In this document: positions 37,706 to 46,767 of the stretch, one piece after another
How positions within the stretch are numbered: the first letter of the stretch is position 1
Layout of the letters: every line of letters begins with the position of its first letter
NCBI RefSeq assembly: GCF_008386315.1
Contig: NZ_CP043808.1
Location: 434,001 to 498,000 of the forward strand
Direction of reading: 5' to 3'
Length of the DNA stretch: 64,000 nucleotides
Origin: Serinicoccus marinus DSM 15273
GTDB taxonomy: Bacteria > Actinomycetota > Actinomycetes > Actinomycetales > Dermatophilaceae
The notes under the pieces: generated by a model
What the model was told of the DNA's origin: nothing
The model's input: the letters and a program-made list of their open reading frames with translations, nothing else
Database searches by the model: none
Program-made: the position numbers and the translations under genes

Positions 37706-38310
37706 GGTGTCGCGAGGAAGCGGTCCACGTCGACGAACCAGTCGCCGTCGATCTTGACCAGGGTGATGGTCGACCCGCCCATCGACTCGGCGAAGAGCTC
37801 GCTGTAGTTGTCCTGGTCGATGACCGCGGTGTCGCCGTCGACCGCGGCACCGGTGATCTGCATCGCCTCGAGGATGCCGCGGCCCTCCTCGCCCAGGCCC
37901 TGCGCCTCGACGGCCGCCGACATCGTCTCCGGCAGCTGCGCCTCGCACAGCTCGAGGTCCTCCGGGGCGTCCCGCATCGGCACCGTGGGGTCGCTGAAGG
38001 AGAGCATCAGGTCGCAGGTGGCCGGGTCGGCGTCCACCAGCCCGAGCAGGAACTCCTTGGCCCGGTCCGCGGCCGCCTGGCCGTCCTCCCCGCCCTCGGC
38101 GCCGTCCGAGGGGGTCTCGCTGGTCACCGCGGCGTCGTCCGGGGCGGCGCTGGCCGCGGCATCGTCCCCGCCGCTGGTCACTGCGGCGTCGTCACCGCCG
38201 GCGGGTGCCTGCGAGGCCTCCGCGGTGGGCTCGATCACCTCGGGCCCGGAGTCGCAGGCTGCCAGCAGCAGGGCGGGCGCCGCCAGCAGGGGCGTGAGTG
38301 GGCGTCGCAT
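37702..38310 (-). CDS. Predicted lipoprotein, unknown function
   Basis: A 202-residue lipoprotein with lipobox LLAAC (Cys 19). A disordered Asp/Ala/Ser/Glu linker with repeats of DDAAVTS reaches residue 80. The C-terminal domain ends STITLVKIDGDWFVDVDRF, resembling the NTF2-like fold of secreted DUF4878-type proteins. It overlaps menE by 4 nt, but a role in menaquinone synthesis is not evident. Confidence 0.75.
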   Translation of the reverse strand: MRRPLTPLLAAPALLLAACDSGPEVIEPTAEASQAPAGGDDAAVTSGGDDAAASAAPDDAAVTSETPSDGAEGGEDGQAAADRAKEFLLGLVDADPATCDLMLSFSDPTVPMRDAPEDLELCEAQLPETMSAAVEAQGLGEEGRGILEAMQITGAAVDGDTAVIDQDNYSELFAESMGGSTITLVKIDGDWFVDVDRFLATP

Positions 38311-38436
38311 CCCGGTGTCCTCCCTGGTCGCAGCGGTGACGGGCGCGCTCAGTCTCTCACGCGCTCACGCTGCGCACCGGGCGGACGGACGCGGGGCGGC
38401 GGTCGGCCTAGACCTGGGAGGGCCTGGGTGGTGGGC

Positions 38437-39375
38437 TCAGAAGTACCAGGGGTAGGGGCCCCAGTCCGGTGCCCGCTTGTCCAGGAAGGCGTCGCGGCCC
38501 TCGACCGCCTCGTCGGTCATGTAGGCCAACCGGGTCGCCTCGCCGGCGAAGACCTGCTGCCCCATGAGCCCGTCGTCGGCAAGGTTGAAGGCGAACTTCA
38601 GCATCCGCTGCGCCGTGGGGCTCTTGCCGAGGATCTCCCGGGCGGCCTGGACCGCCTCGGCCTCCAGCTCGGCGTGGTCGGCGACGAGGTTGACCGCGCC
38701 CATGCGCTGCATCTGCTCGGCGTCGTAGGTGCGCCCGAGGAAGAAGATCTCGCGGGCGTGCTTCTGGCCCACCATCGCGGCGAGGTAGGCCGAGCCGTAG
38801 CCGGCGTCGAAGCTTCCGACGTCGGCGTCGGTCTGCTTGAAGCGGGCGTGCTCGCGGGAGGCGATCGTGAGGTCGCAGACCACGTGCAGGCTGTGCCCGC
38901 CGCCGGCCGCCCAGCCGCCCACCACCGCGATCACGACCTTGGGCATCGTGCGGATGAGGCGCTGGACCTCGAGGATATGCAGGCGGCCACCCTCGGCCTT
39001 GACCCGCGCGGCGTCGACGCTGTCCGCGGTCTCGGCGTCGGCATACTGGTAGCCGCTGCGGCCGCGTATGCGCTGGTCGCCGCCGGAGCAGAAGGCCCAG
39101 CCGCCGTCCTTGGGAGAGGGGCCGTTGCCGGTGAGCAGCACGACGCCCACGTCCGGGGTCATCCGGGCGTGGTCGAGAGCGCGGTAGAGCTCGTCGACGG
39201 TGTGCGGGCGGAAGGCGTTGCGCACCTCCGGGCGGTCGAAGGCGATCCGCACGCAGCCCAGCTCGGCGTGCCGGTGGTAGGTGATGTCGGTCAGCTCGAA
39301 ACCCTCGACCGGCTTCCAGGCGGCGGGGTCGAAGGGGCTGCTCGGGGCGTGGCGCGGGTCGGCGTTCTCGGTCAC
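38437..39375 (-). CDS. menB: 1,4-dihydroxy-2-naphthoyl-CoA synthase
   Basis: A 312-residue crotonase-fold enzyme closing the naphthoate ring. AFCSGGDQRIRG near 95, VVGGWAAGGGHSLHVVCDLTIAS near 150, FKQTDADVGSFDAGYGS near 180 and the terminal PDWGPYPWYF are MenB signatures. GTG 39375 is chosen. Divergent from a NmrA-like gene; 126 bp separate it from the lipoprotein gene downstream. Confidence 0.95.
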   Translation of the reverse strand: MTENADPRHAPSSPFDPAAWKPVEGFELTDITYHRHAELGCVRIAFDRPEVRNAFRPHTVDELYRALDHARMTPDVGVVLLTGNGPSPKDGGWAFCSGGDQRIRGRSGYQYADAETADSVDAARVKAEGGRLHILEVQRLIRTMPKVVIAVVGGWAAGGGHSLHVVCDLTIASREHARFKQTDADVGSFDAGYGSAYLAAMVGQKHAREIFFLGRTYDAEQMQRMGAVNLVADHAELEAEAVQAAREILGKSPTAQRMLKFAFNLADDGLMGQQVFAGEATRLAYMTDEAVEGRDAFLDKRAPDWGPYPWYF

Positions 39376-39443
39376 GGCGTCACTGTAACGAGCAGGGGTG
39401 AGCGCTCCTATCCTGGAGGCCGACCTCACGGAGGGAGACGTCG

Positions 39444-40289
39444 GTGATCCTCGTGACCGGCTCGACCGGGACCGTCGGCTCGGTGGTGGCCCAGGAGCTG
39501 AGCAGGGTGGGCGCGCCGCACCTGCGCGCCACCAGGCGGCCGGTCGGCGGCGACCAGCAGCAGGTCCGCCTCGACCTCCTCGACCCGCAGACCTGGTCGG
39601 TGATGGGCGAGGTGGACTCGATGTTCCTCGTGCGGCCCCCTGCCCTGGGCAACGTGCGGCGGGACCTGCTGCCCGCCCTTGCGGCGGCACGTGACCTGGG
39701 TGTCGGGCACGTGGTCTTCCTCTCGCTCCAGGGAGCCGACCGCCTCCGGGTCGTGCCGCACGCCGCGGTGGAGAGCTGGCTGCGGGCGTCGGGCATGGCG
39801 TGGACCTTCGTGCGGGCCTCCTTCTTCGACCAGAACCTCACGACGACGCACGTGAGCGACATCCGGGACCGGGACGAGATCGTGGTGCCGGCCGGAGCGG
39901 GTCGGACGGCGTTCGTCGATGCCGTCGACGTCGGCAGGGTGGCGGCCGCGGCGCTGCTGGACGCGCCGGTCCACCGGGGTCGGGCCTGGACGGTGACCGG
40001 GCCGGAGGCGCTCAGCTACGACGAGGTGGCCGACGTGCTCAGCACCGTGCTCGACAGGAGGGTGCGGTATGCCCGACCGGGCCTGCCGCGCTACCTCCGG
40101 CATGCGACGCGCACCCTGCGGATGCCGCCCGGCATGGCCGCCGTCACCGCGGCGATCTACACGACCGCACGGCTCGGCCTCGCGGACGGGTTGAGCGACG
40201 ACGTGCAGCGGGTGCTGGGTGAGCCGCCCGCCTCCTTCGCGGAGTTCGCCCGGCGGGAGCAGCCCCTATGGTCGCGGCGCGGTGGCTGA
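39444..40289 (+). CDS. NAD(P)-binding protein, NmrA-like
   Basis: A 281-residue short-chain-reductase-like protein. TGSTGTVGSVVAQEL at 5-19 is the dinucleotide loop, and VVFLSLQGADR near 90 and FVRASFFDQNL near 123 match NmrA/HSCARG redox sensors and quinone-reductase-like members. No Tyr-x3-Lys active site is evident. GAGGGAGA precedes GTG 39444. Substrate unknown. Confidence 0.85.
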   Translation: MILVTGSTGTVGSVVAQELSRVGAPHLRATRRPVGGDQQQVRLDLLDPQTWSVMGEVDSMFLVRPPALGNVRRDLLPALAAARDLGVGHVVFLSLQGADRLRVVPHAAVESWLRASGMAWTFVRASFFDQNLTTTHVSDIRDRDEIVVPAGAGRTAFVDAVDVGRVAAAALLDAPVHRGRAWTVTGPEALSYDEVADVLSTVLDRRVRYARPGLPRYLRHATRTLRMPPGMAAVTAAIYTTARLGLADGLSDDVQRVLGEPPASFAEFARREQPLWSRRGG

Positions 40290-40307
40290 CCGCGGGGCGA
40301 GGAAGGA

Positions 40308-40727
40308 TCAACCGTCGCGCGAGGAGAGCACGCAGAACTCGTTGCCCTCCGGGTCCGCCAGCACGGTGAAGGTGCCGGTCTCGGTCTGACCGACGTCGAC
40401 GTGGGTGGCGCCCAGGTCGAGCAGCCGCCGCACCTCGGTGTCCCGGTCCTGGCTGGTGTGCGGGGCGAGGTCGAGGTGCAGCCGGTTCTTGACCTCCTTG
40501 CCCTCGGGCACCGGCACGAAGACGAGCCCCTGGCCGCGCCGCATCCAGGCGTCGAGGTCGCTCTCGTGCTCGGGCCCCTCCAGCGCGAAGCGGGGGACCG
40601 CGACCGCCTCCTCCGGGGTGTCGTCGACGACGGTCCAGTCCAGCGCCTCCACCCACCAGCGGGCCTGGGCCTGCGGGTCCCGGCAGTCGACGACGACGGT
40701 GTACCACGTGAGTGCCATGTCCGCCAT
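40308..40727 (-). CDS. Glyoxalase/bleomycin-resistance (VOC) family protein
   Basis: A 139-residue protein of two beta-alpha-beta-beta-beta units. CRDPQAQARWWVEALDW near 14, HLDLAP near 86 and the final VLADPEGNEFCVL are typical of actinobacterial VOC proteins. Start could also be ATG 40718. It converges with the NmrA-like gene, 18 bp apart. Function unknown. Confidence 0.86.
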   Translation of the reverse strand: MADMALTWYTVVVDCRDPQAQARWWVEALDWTVVDDTPEEAVAVPRFALEGPEHESDLDAWMRRGQGLVFVPVPEGKEVKNRLHLDLAPHTSQDRDTEVRRLLDLGATHVDVGQTETGTFTVLADPEGNEFCVLSSRDG

Positions 40728-40867
40728 CCTGCCCCGGCCCGCCCGGATCCGGAAGCGACCACGGCCTGGCATGACCTCCATCGCCGAACTTCCCGATGAG
40801 GCTTGTGCTACACCGTGGTCGGTCCCGCAGGGGGAGGGTCGCGCAGGGACGATCTAGGCTCGTCACG

Positions 40868-41878
40868 ATGGATCCCGCGACCCCCCGACCCGACGTGGAG
40901 GAGCTGCTGGCCGCCGCGCACGTCGTGCGGCTGCCGATGCGGGTGCGCTTCCGCGGGGTGACCGCGCGCGAGGCGGTGCTGCTGCGCGGCCCGGCCGGCT
41001 GGGCCGAGTGGGCCCCCTTCGTCGAGTATGCCGACCCCGACGCCGCGCGCTGGCTCGCCGCTGCGGTCGAGGCCGGGTGGGGCGAGCTGCCCCCGCCGGT
41101 GCGTGACGGGGTCGGCGTCAACGCCACCGTCCCTGCCCTGCCGGCCGCCGAGGTGGAGGGCCTGCTCGCCCGGGTGGACGCCCGCCGGACCGCGAAGGTC
41201 AAGGTGGCTGAGGCCGGCCAGGGTCTCCTCGACGACGTCGAGCGGGTCACCGAGGTGCGTCGGCTGCTCGGGCCGCAGGCCCGGATCCGGGTCGACGCCA
41301 ACGGCGGCTGGTCGGTGGAGGAGGCGACCACGGCGCTCGCCAGGCTCGCGCCGCTGGACCTGGAGTATGCCGAGCAGCCCTGCGCCACCGTCGAGGAGCT
41401 GGCCGAGCTCCGGCGGACCCTGGCGCGCCACGCCATCGACGTGCCCGTCGCCGCGGACGAGTCCATCCGCCGCGCCGAGGACCCGCTGCGCGTGGCGCGG
41501 CTGGACGCGGCCGACCTCGTCGTGGTCAAGGTCGCACCGTTGGGCGGCATCGCCCGTGCCCTCGACGTCATCGAGCGGTGCGGGCTGCCGGCCGTGGTCT
41601 CCTCGGCGCTGGACACCTCGGTGGGCCTGTCGCTCGGGGTGCGGCTCGCCGCAGCCCTGCCGACCCTCCAGCACGACTGCGGGCTGGGCACGGCGACCCT
41701 GCTCGACGCCGACGTCGTGGCCGAGCCGCTGGCGCCGAAGGCCGGCCGGCTGACGCTCCAGCGCGCCGAGGCGGCCCGGGACTTGGTCGACCCGGCCGCG
41801 CTCGCGGCACACCGACCGGAGCCGGAGCGTGAGACCTGGTGGCGCGACCGCCTCACCCGCGCCCACGCGCTCCTGTGA
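40868..41878 (+). CDS. menC: O-succinylbenzoate synthase
   Basis: A 336-residue enolase-superfamily enzyme dehydrating SHCHC in menaquinone synthesis. The catalytic lysines are K110 and K112 (AKVKVAE); metal ligands follow in RVDANGGW, EQPC and AADES, with the second acid/base lysine in VVVKVAPLGG. It is divergent from the VOC gene with 140 bp between. Confidence 0.93.
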   Translation: MDPATPRPDVEELLAAAHVVRLPMRVRFRGVTAREAVLLRGPAGWAEWAPFVEYADPDAARWLAAAVEAGWGELPPPVRDGVGVNATVPALPAAEVEGLLARVDARRTAKVKVAEAGQGLLDDVERVTEVRRLLGPQARIRVDANGGWSVEEATTALARLAPLDLEYAEQPCATVEELAELRRTLARHAIDVPVAADESIRRAEDPLRVARLDAADLVVVKVAPLGGIARALDVIERCGLPAVVSSALDTSVGLSLGVRLAAALPTLQHDCGLGTATLLDADVVAEPLAPKAGRLTLQRAEAARDLVDPAALAAHRPEPERETWWRDRLTRAHALL

Positions 41879-41891
41879 CCGCGCTGAAAGA

Positions 41892-41927
41892 TTTACGCGA
41901 CGGAAACATCGGTAACGCACCTTTTAC
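41892..41927. promoter_or_regulatory. Candidate GlnR boxes upstream of the ammonium transporter
   Basis: Four pentamers are spaced 11, 9 and 11 bp apart: TTTAC (41892), GAAAC (41903), GTAAC (41912), TTTAC (41923). Actinobacterial GlnR binds gTnAC-n6-GaAAC pairs upstream of amtB, with 11-bp steps. The middle step here is 2 bp short. The element lies about 130 bp before the start codon, in an unusually AT-rich patch. Confidence 0.6.
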
Positions 41928-42052
41928 ACCGATGCGCCTGCTCCCGAAACATCCCCGGTCTTGACTGGTGCGCACGGCGAGCGGACTCCCACCCCCGACA
42001 GACGTGACGCGGGGAGCCCGAGCGCACCACCACTCACTGGAGGCACGCAACG

Positions 42053-43321
42053 ATGGAACTCTCGACCAGCGACGTCTGGGTCATGGTCTCGGCGGCGCTC
42101 GTGCTGCTGATGACGCCGGGCCTGGCGTTCTTCTACGGCGGTATGGCGCGAGCCAAGGCCTCGACGAACATGATCATGATGAGCTTCGTCTCGATCGGTC
42201 TCGTCGGTGTGGTCTGGGTCCTCTGGGGCTACGGCATGTCGGCCGCCCCGCCGCTGCTCGGCGGTCTCGTCGGCAACCCGGCCGCGGACTTCGGGCTCGC
42301 GAACCACGTCGGCACCGCTGACATGATCGGCATCGGCTTCGGCGCGACCTTCGCGATCATCACCGTGGCCCTCATCTCCGGTGCGGTCGCCGACCGCACC
42401 CGCTTCGGCTCCTGGTCGGTCTTCGTGCCGATCTGGGTCACCCTGGTCTACTGCCCGCTGGCCTTCATGGTGTGGGGCGGTGGCCTGCTCTCCGCCGACG
42501 GCGCGATCGGCGCCACCTTCGGCGAGGCGATCGACTTCGCCGGCGGCACCGTGGTCCACATCAACGCGGGCCTGGCGGCCCTGGTGCTGGTCTACATCAT
42601 CGGCTCCCGCAGCGACTTCGGCCCCAAGGGCTTCCACAAGCCGCACAACATCCCCCTGATGATGCTCGGCGCCGCCCTGCTGTGGTTCGGCTGGTTCGGC
42701 TTCAACGGTGGCGCCGCGGGCACCGCCGAGGAGGCCGGCCTGATCTGGGTCAACACCATGGTCGCCCCGGCCGCCGCGATGCTGGCCTGGCTGATCACCG
42801 AGCGCGTCCGCGACGGCCACGCCACCTCCCTGGGCGCCGCCTCCGGCGTCGTCGCCGGTCTGGTCGCGATCACCCCGGCCTGCGCCAACGTCTCGGCCCT
42901 CGGCGCGATCCTCATCGGCGTCCTCGCCGGTGTCGCCTCGGCGCTCGCGGTGGGTCTGAAGTACAGGTTCGGGTATGACGACGCCCTCGACGTCGTCGGT
43001 GTCCACCTGGTCTCGGGCATCGTCGGGACCGTCATGATCGGCTTCCTGGCGCTGCCGGTCGACGGCGAGGGCGGTGGCCTCTTCTACGGCGGCGGCGCCG
43101 GGCAGCTGGCGGCCCAGGTCGTCGCCACCCTCTTCACCCTGGTCTACACCGGCGTGATGACGGCCCTCATCGGCCTGGCGATCGCCAGGACCATCGGCTT
43201 CCGCGTCAGCGCCGAGGACGAGGCCCGCGGGGTCGACCTGTCCGAGCACAGCGAGTCCGCCTACGCCTTCGGTGATGAGGAAGCCTCCTACGACCCCATC
43301 GCCGAGGAGGCCCGCGCCTAG
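42053..43321 (+). CDS. amt: Ammonium transporter
   Basis: A 422-residue Amt/MEP/Rh channel with about eleven helices. The N-terminal MTPGLAFFYGGMARAKASTNMI, the pore histidine in FAGGTVVHINAGLAAL (near 163) and DVVGVHLVSGIVGT (near 310) identify it. The cytoplasmic tail is acidic. GGAGG lies 9 nt before ATG 42053. No glnK follows. GlnR control under nitrogen limitation is suggested by the upstream boxes. Confidence 0.96.
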   Translation: MELSTSDVWVMVSAALVLLMTPGLAFFYGGMARAKASTNMIMMSFVSIGLVGVVWVLWGYGMSAAPPLLGGLVGNPAADFGLANHVGTADMIGIGFGATFAIITVALISGAVADRTRFGSWSVFVPIWVTLVYCPLAFMVWGGGLLSADGAIGATFGEAIDFAGGTVVHINAGLAALVLVYIIGSRSDFGPKGFHKPHNIPLMMLGAALLWFGWFGFNGGAAGTAEEAGLIWVNTMVAPAAAMLAWLITERVRDGHATSLGAASGVVAGLVAITPACANVSALGAILIGVLAGVASALAVGLKYRFGYDDALDVVGVHLVSGIVGTVMIGFLALPVDGEGGGLFYGGGAGQLAAQVVATLFTLVYTGVMTALIGLAIARTIGFRVSAEDEARGVDLSEHSESAYAFGDEEASYDPIAEEARA

Positions 43322-43352
43322 TCGCTCGGGGCGACGCGCGAGCCAGCACGAC

Positions 43353-43394
43353 AGCGGGGCACCCTCGGCCGACAGCCGCCGGGGGTGCCCCGCT
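43353..43394 (+). terminator. Hairpin terminator after amt
   Basis: AGCGGGGCACCC (43353-43364) pairs perfectly with GGGTGCCCCGCT (43383-43394), loop 18 nt, 32 bp after the amt stop. Confidence 0.75.
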
Positions 43395-43506
43395 CGTGCG
43401 TCCCGACCCGCACCCTGGCGGGGCAAGTCATTCGACCCGTGCCGCCGCGGGCGATACCCTCAGGTGTTCCCGTTCCATCCCCCACACACTTTCGTGAGGT
43501 GCTCCC

Positions 43507-43908
43507 GTGCCCACCGGCAAGGTCAGGTTCTTCGACGAGGACAAGGGCTTCGGCTTCGTGTCCAGCGACGAGGGCAGCGACGTCTACGTGCCCCGCTCCG
43601 CCCTGCCCGAGGGCGTGGGCGCGCTGCCGCGCGGCAGCAAGGTGGAGTTCGACGTCGTCGCGGGCAAGCGCGGCGACCAGGCGCTGCACGTGCGGCTGCT
43701 CGACCCGGCCCCCTCGGTGTCGCGCGGTCTGTCGATGCGCGACCGCAAGCCGGCCGAGGAGATGGTGGTGGTCGTCGAGGACCTCATCACCCTGCTCGAC
43801 CAGGCGTCCTCGTCCCTGCGCAAGGGCCACTACCCCGACCGCACCCACGGTGCGGCGATGGCCAAGGCGCTGCGCGCGGTGGCCGACCAGTTCGAGGCCG
43901 GGAAGTAG
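43507..43908 (+). CDS. Cold-shock domain protein with C-terminal extension
   Basis: A 133-residue protein. The cold-shock fold occupies 1-67; RNP1 is KGFGFV (13-18), while the RNP2 area reads DVYVPRSAL, differing from the usual VFVH. A helical extension of 65 residues follows, as in actinobacterial CspB (Rv0871) proteins. GTG 43507 with GAGGTGC upstream. Likely RNA chaperone. The DUF3027 gene starts 5 bp downstream. Confidence 0.9.
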   Translation: MPTGKVRFFDEDKGFGFVSSDEGSDVYVPRSALPEGVGALPRGSKVEFDVVAGKRGDQALHVRLLDPAPSVSRGLSMRDRKPAEEMVVVVEDLITLLDQASSSLRKGHYPDRTHGAAMAKALRAVADQFEAGK

Positions 43909-43913
43909 CCCGT

Positions 43914-44660
43914 ATGCCCTCTCCCCGCAGCGATGCCGTCCTGACCGGTGCCGTCGAGGTCGCCCGCGCCGCCGCGGGTGAGGTCGCCGAGCCGGGCACC
44001 GTCGGCGACCACCTCGAGGTGGTCATGGAGGCCGAGCGGCTGGCGACGCACTACTTCGCCTGCACCGCTGCCGCCTACCCGGGTTGGCGCTGGGCCGTGA
44101 CGCTCTCCCGCGTCCCGCGGGCACGCAAGGCCACCATCAGCGAGGTGCATCTCCTCGCCGGCGAGGAGGCCGTGCTCTCCCCGGAGTGGGTGCCGTATGC
44201 CGAGCGCCTCGCCCCCGGTGACATCGGCCCCGGCGACCGGACCGCCTTCGTCGCGGACGACCCGCGGCTGGAGGCCGGCTTCGAGGCCACGGGCGAGGAG
44301 GACGTCGACCAGGTCGCCCTCTGGGAGCTGGGGCTCGGACGGCCCCGGGTCCTCTCGGCCGAGGGCCGTGACGCGGCGGCCACCCGGTGGCAGGACGGCG
44401 ACCACGGCCCCACCAGCGAGAGTGCCCGCAAGGCTCCCGCGCCCTGCCGGACCTGCGGCTACTTCCTGCCGATGGCCGGAGCGTTGCGCACCGTCTTCGG
44501 CGTCTGCGCCAACGAGTGGTCGCCCGCGGACGGCTCCGTCGTGGCCCTCGACTTCGGCTGCGGGGCGCACAGCGAGGTGGACGTCGAGAAGCGGGCGCCG
44601 GAGCGCATCGACCCGCCGGTGCTCGACGACGAGACCGAGATCGTCTTCAGCGACCGCTGA
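43914..44660 (+). CDS. DUF3027 family protein
   Basis: A 248-residue actinobacterial protein. HYFACTAAAYPGWRWAVTLSR near 40-60 and the C-terminal CRTCGYFLPMAG ... FGVCANEWSPADG ... GCGAHSE, with four or more cysteines able to bind zinc, are DUF3027 marks. It commonly follows the cold-shock gene. Function unknown. Confidence 0.88.
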   Translation: MPSPRSDAVLTGAVEVARAAAGEVAEPGTVGDHLEVVMEAERLATHYFACTAAAYPGWRWAVTLSRVPRARKATISEVHLLAGEEAVLSPEWVPYAERLAPGDIGPGDRTAFVADDPRLEAGFEATGEEDVDQVALWELGLGRPRVLSAEGRDAAATRWQDGDHGPTSESARKAPAPCRTCGYFLPMAGALRTVFGVCANEWSPADGSVVALDFGCGAHSEVDVEKRAPERIDPPVLDDETEIVFSDR

Positions 44661-44670
44661 GGACCACGGC

Positions 44671-44919
44671 TCACGCCTCGGCGGCGTTGCCCTTCCCGCG
44701 GCGCAGGTAGGCATACCCCAGCGCGCCGAGCACGATCCCCGCGACGGGCACCCAGACCCACCACTCGCGGTCCCCGGTGCGCAGCGAGGGCAGCCCGAGC
44801 AGGACCGCCAGGACCACCAGCCAGACGAGGATCCCCCAGCGCACCAGGGTGATGGTGCGCAGGGTGACGTCTGGCGGCCGGACGTCCTCGGGGGGCCGGT
44901 TCGGCGGAATCCTGCTCAC
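44671..44919 (-). CDS. DUF2530 small membrane protein
   Basis: An 82-residue protein with two helices (about 29-45 and 53-71) after a Pro-rich N-terminus, and a basic tail. The start GTG 44919 lies 82 bp from the divergent marR gene, an order conserved in actinobacteria. Function unknown. Confidence 0.85.
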   Translation of the reverse strand: MSRIPPNRPPEDVRPPDVTLRTITLVRWGILVWLVVLAVLLGLPSLRTGDREWWVWVPVAGIVLGALGYAYLRRGKGNAAEA

Positions 44920-44966
44920 GCCACCAACGTAGCCCTCTCCACACAGGAACGCGCCGAGGGCATGAT

Positions 44967-44996
44967 CGTTAGATGGAGTAATGAGATAGACTAACG
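44967..44996. promoter_or_regulatory. Inverted repeat, likely MarR operator
   Basis: CGTTAG (44967-44972) and CTAACG (44991-44996) form an exact inverted repeat with an AT-rich 18-bp centre, ending 5 bp before the marR start and facing DUF2530. TAGACT at its right side could be a -10. This is the place for an autoregulating MarR site. Confidence 0.6.
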
Positions 44997-45001
44997 ACTG
45001 T

Positions 45002-45490
45002 ATGCCTGACACCTCACCCGATCCCGCGACCGCCGCCCTGGCGCACGACCTGCGCATCGCGTGCATGCGGGTCGCCCGCCGGGCGCGTTTCGACGCCGGC
45101 AACACCATCGCCCCGCACCACTTCAGCGTGCTCGTGCGGCTGAGCGAGCAGCCGCGCACCCTCGGCGAGCTGGCGTCGATCGAGCAGGTGAGCCCGCCGA
45201 GCATGAGCCGGACCGTGACCCAGCTGACCGACCTGGGGTATGTCGACCGGTCGCCCGACGCGGACGACGGCCGGCTGGTGCGGCTCTCGCTGACCGACGA
45301 GGGCGGGGCGGTCGTGGGTCGTGAGCGCGCCCTGCGGGACGCCTGGATGGCGGCGCGCCTGGACGGTCTGAGCAGCGCTGACCGGGGCGTCCTGCGGCAG
45401 GCCGCGGAGCTCCTCGAGGGGCTCCTGTGCGGCGACGTCGACCGGGGCGAGGCGTCCCGGGACGGCACGGAGACGGGGGAGGTGCGATGA
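45002..45490 (+). CDS. MarR-family transcriptional regulator
   Basis: A 162-residue winged-helix protein. LGELASIEQVSPPSMSRTVT near 54-73 is the HTH and RSPDADDGRLVRLSLTDEG the wing. It starts just after an inverted repeat and overlaps the MFS gene by ATGA, so it probably represses that transporter until a ligand binds. Confidence 0.92.
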   Translation: MPDTSPDPATAALAHDLRIACMRVARRARFDAGNTIAPHHFSVLVRLSEQPRTLGELASIEQVSPPSMSRTVTQLTDLGYVDRSPDADDGRLVRLSLTDEGGAVVGRERALRDAWMAARLDGLSSADRGVLRQAAELLEGLLCGDVDRGEASRDGTETGEVR

Positions 45491-46767
45491 GCGCGATGTT
45501 CTCCGCGCTCTCGGTGCGCAACTACCGGATCTACGCCACCGGCGGCATCATCTCCAACACCGGGACCTGGATGGGCCGCATCGCCCAGGACTGGGTGGTG
45601 CTCACCGAGCTCACCGACAACTCCGCGCAGGCGCTCGGTCTGGTCACCGGCCTGCAGTTCCTGCCGATCCTGCTCTTCTCACCGGTCGCGGGAGCGATTA
45701 GCGACAACTTCTCCAAGCGCAAGGTCATGCTCGTCAGCCAGAGCGCGATGGCCTTCTTCGCCACCGTCATGGGGATCGCGGTGCTCACCGGCCACATGGA
45801 GCTGTGGCACATGTTCGTCCTCGCCTTCCTCTCCGGCACGGCGGCCGCCGTCGACGCCCCCGCCCGCCAGGCCTTCGTCTCCGAGATGGTCCCGAAGGCG
45901 CAGATCACCAATGCCGTGGGGCTCAACTCTGCGTCCTTCCACTCCGGCCGCCTCATCGGCCCCGCGGTGGCCGGCCTGCTCATCGCTGCCGTCGGCACCG
46001 GCCCGACGCTGCTGCTCAACGCGGTGACCTTCGTCGCGGTGATCCTGGCGCTGCTCGCGATGGACCCCTCCCAGCTCGCGACCCGCGACCGCACCGGACC
46101 CCGCGGCAGCGTGCGCGAGGGCATCGCCTACGTCCGCGGCCGGCCGGACATCCAGCTCATCCTCGTCATCGCCTTCATGCACGGCACCTTCGGGATGAAC
46201 TTCCAGATCTTCAACGCCCTCATGTCCACCGAGGTCTTCGGCAAGGACGTCGCCGAGTTCGGGATCACCGGCTCGGTCATGGCCATCGGCTCGCTCGCCG
46301 GCGCCCTCCTGGCCGCGCGCCGCGACCGCCCCCGGTGGCGCCTGCTCCTGGGCTCGCTGGCCGCCTTCGCCGGGTGCACCGCGCTCATCGCCCTCGCACC
46401 GAGCTTCACGGCATACACCCTCCTGCTGATCCCGACCGGCCTCTTCGCCCTGACCGTCATGGTGAGTGCCAACGCGATGGTCCAGCTGAGCGTCGACCAG
46501 GCCGTCCGCGGTCGGGTGATGGCGCTCTACATGGCCGTCTTCATGGGCGGCACGCCGGTGGGATCCCCCTTCCTCGGGTGGTTCGCCGAGCAGTTCGGTG
46601 CCCGGGCGACGGTGCTCATCGCCACGGTGATGTGCGGCGCCACCGCTGTCCTGGCCGCCGTCCACGTCATGCGCCACGACCACCTGCGGCTGCGCTTCCG
46701 CGCACGCTGGCCGCGCCCGGTCTACCTGGTGCGCATGACCGAGCCGCTCCCTGAGAAGGTGACCTGA
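45487..46767 (+). CDS. MFS exporter (enterobactin exporter EntS-like family)
   Basis: A 426-residue transporter with about twelve helices. MSAMFSALSVRNYRIYATG at the start, FSPVAGAISDNFSKRKVML near 62-80 and DAPARQAFVSEMVP near 115 match the MFS_3 group. Substrate unknown; coupling with a MarR regulator suggests drug or metabolite export. ATGA overlap upstream, TGATG with the microprotein gene downstream. Confidence 0.9.
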   Translation: MSAMFSALSVRNYRIYATGGIISNTGTWMGRIAQDWVVLTELTDNSAQALGLVTGLQFLPILLFSPVAGAISDNFSKRKVMLVSQSAMAFFATVMGIAVLTGHMELWHMFVLAFLSGTAAAVDAPARQAFVSEMVPKAQITNAVGLNSASFHSGRLIGPAVAGLLIAAVGTGPTLLLNAVTFVAVILALLAMDPSQLATRDRTGPRGSVREGIAYVRGRPDIQLILVIAFMHGTFGMNFQIFNALMSTEVFGKDVAEFGITGSVMAIGSLAGALLAARRDRPRWRLLLGSLAAFAGCTALIALAPSFTAYTLLLIPTGLFALTVMVSANAMVQLSVDQAVRGRVMALYMAVFMGGTPVGSPFLGWFAEQFGARATVLIATVMCGATAVLAAVHVMRHDHLRLRFRARWPRPVYLVRMTEPLPEKVT

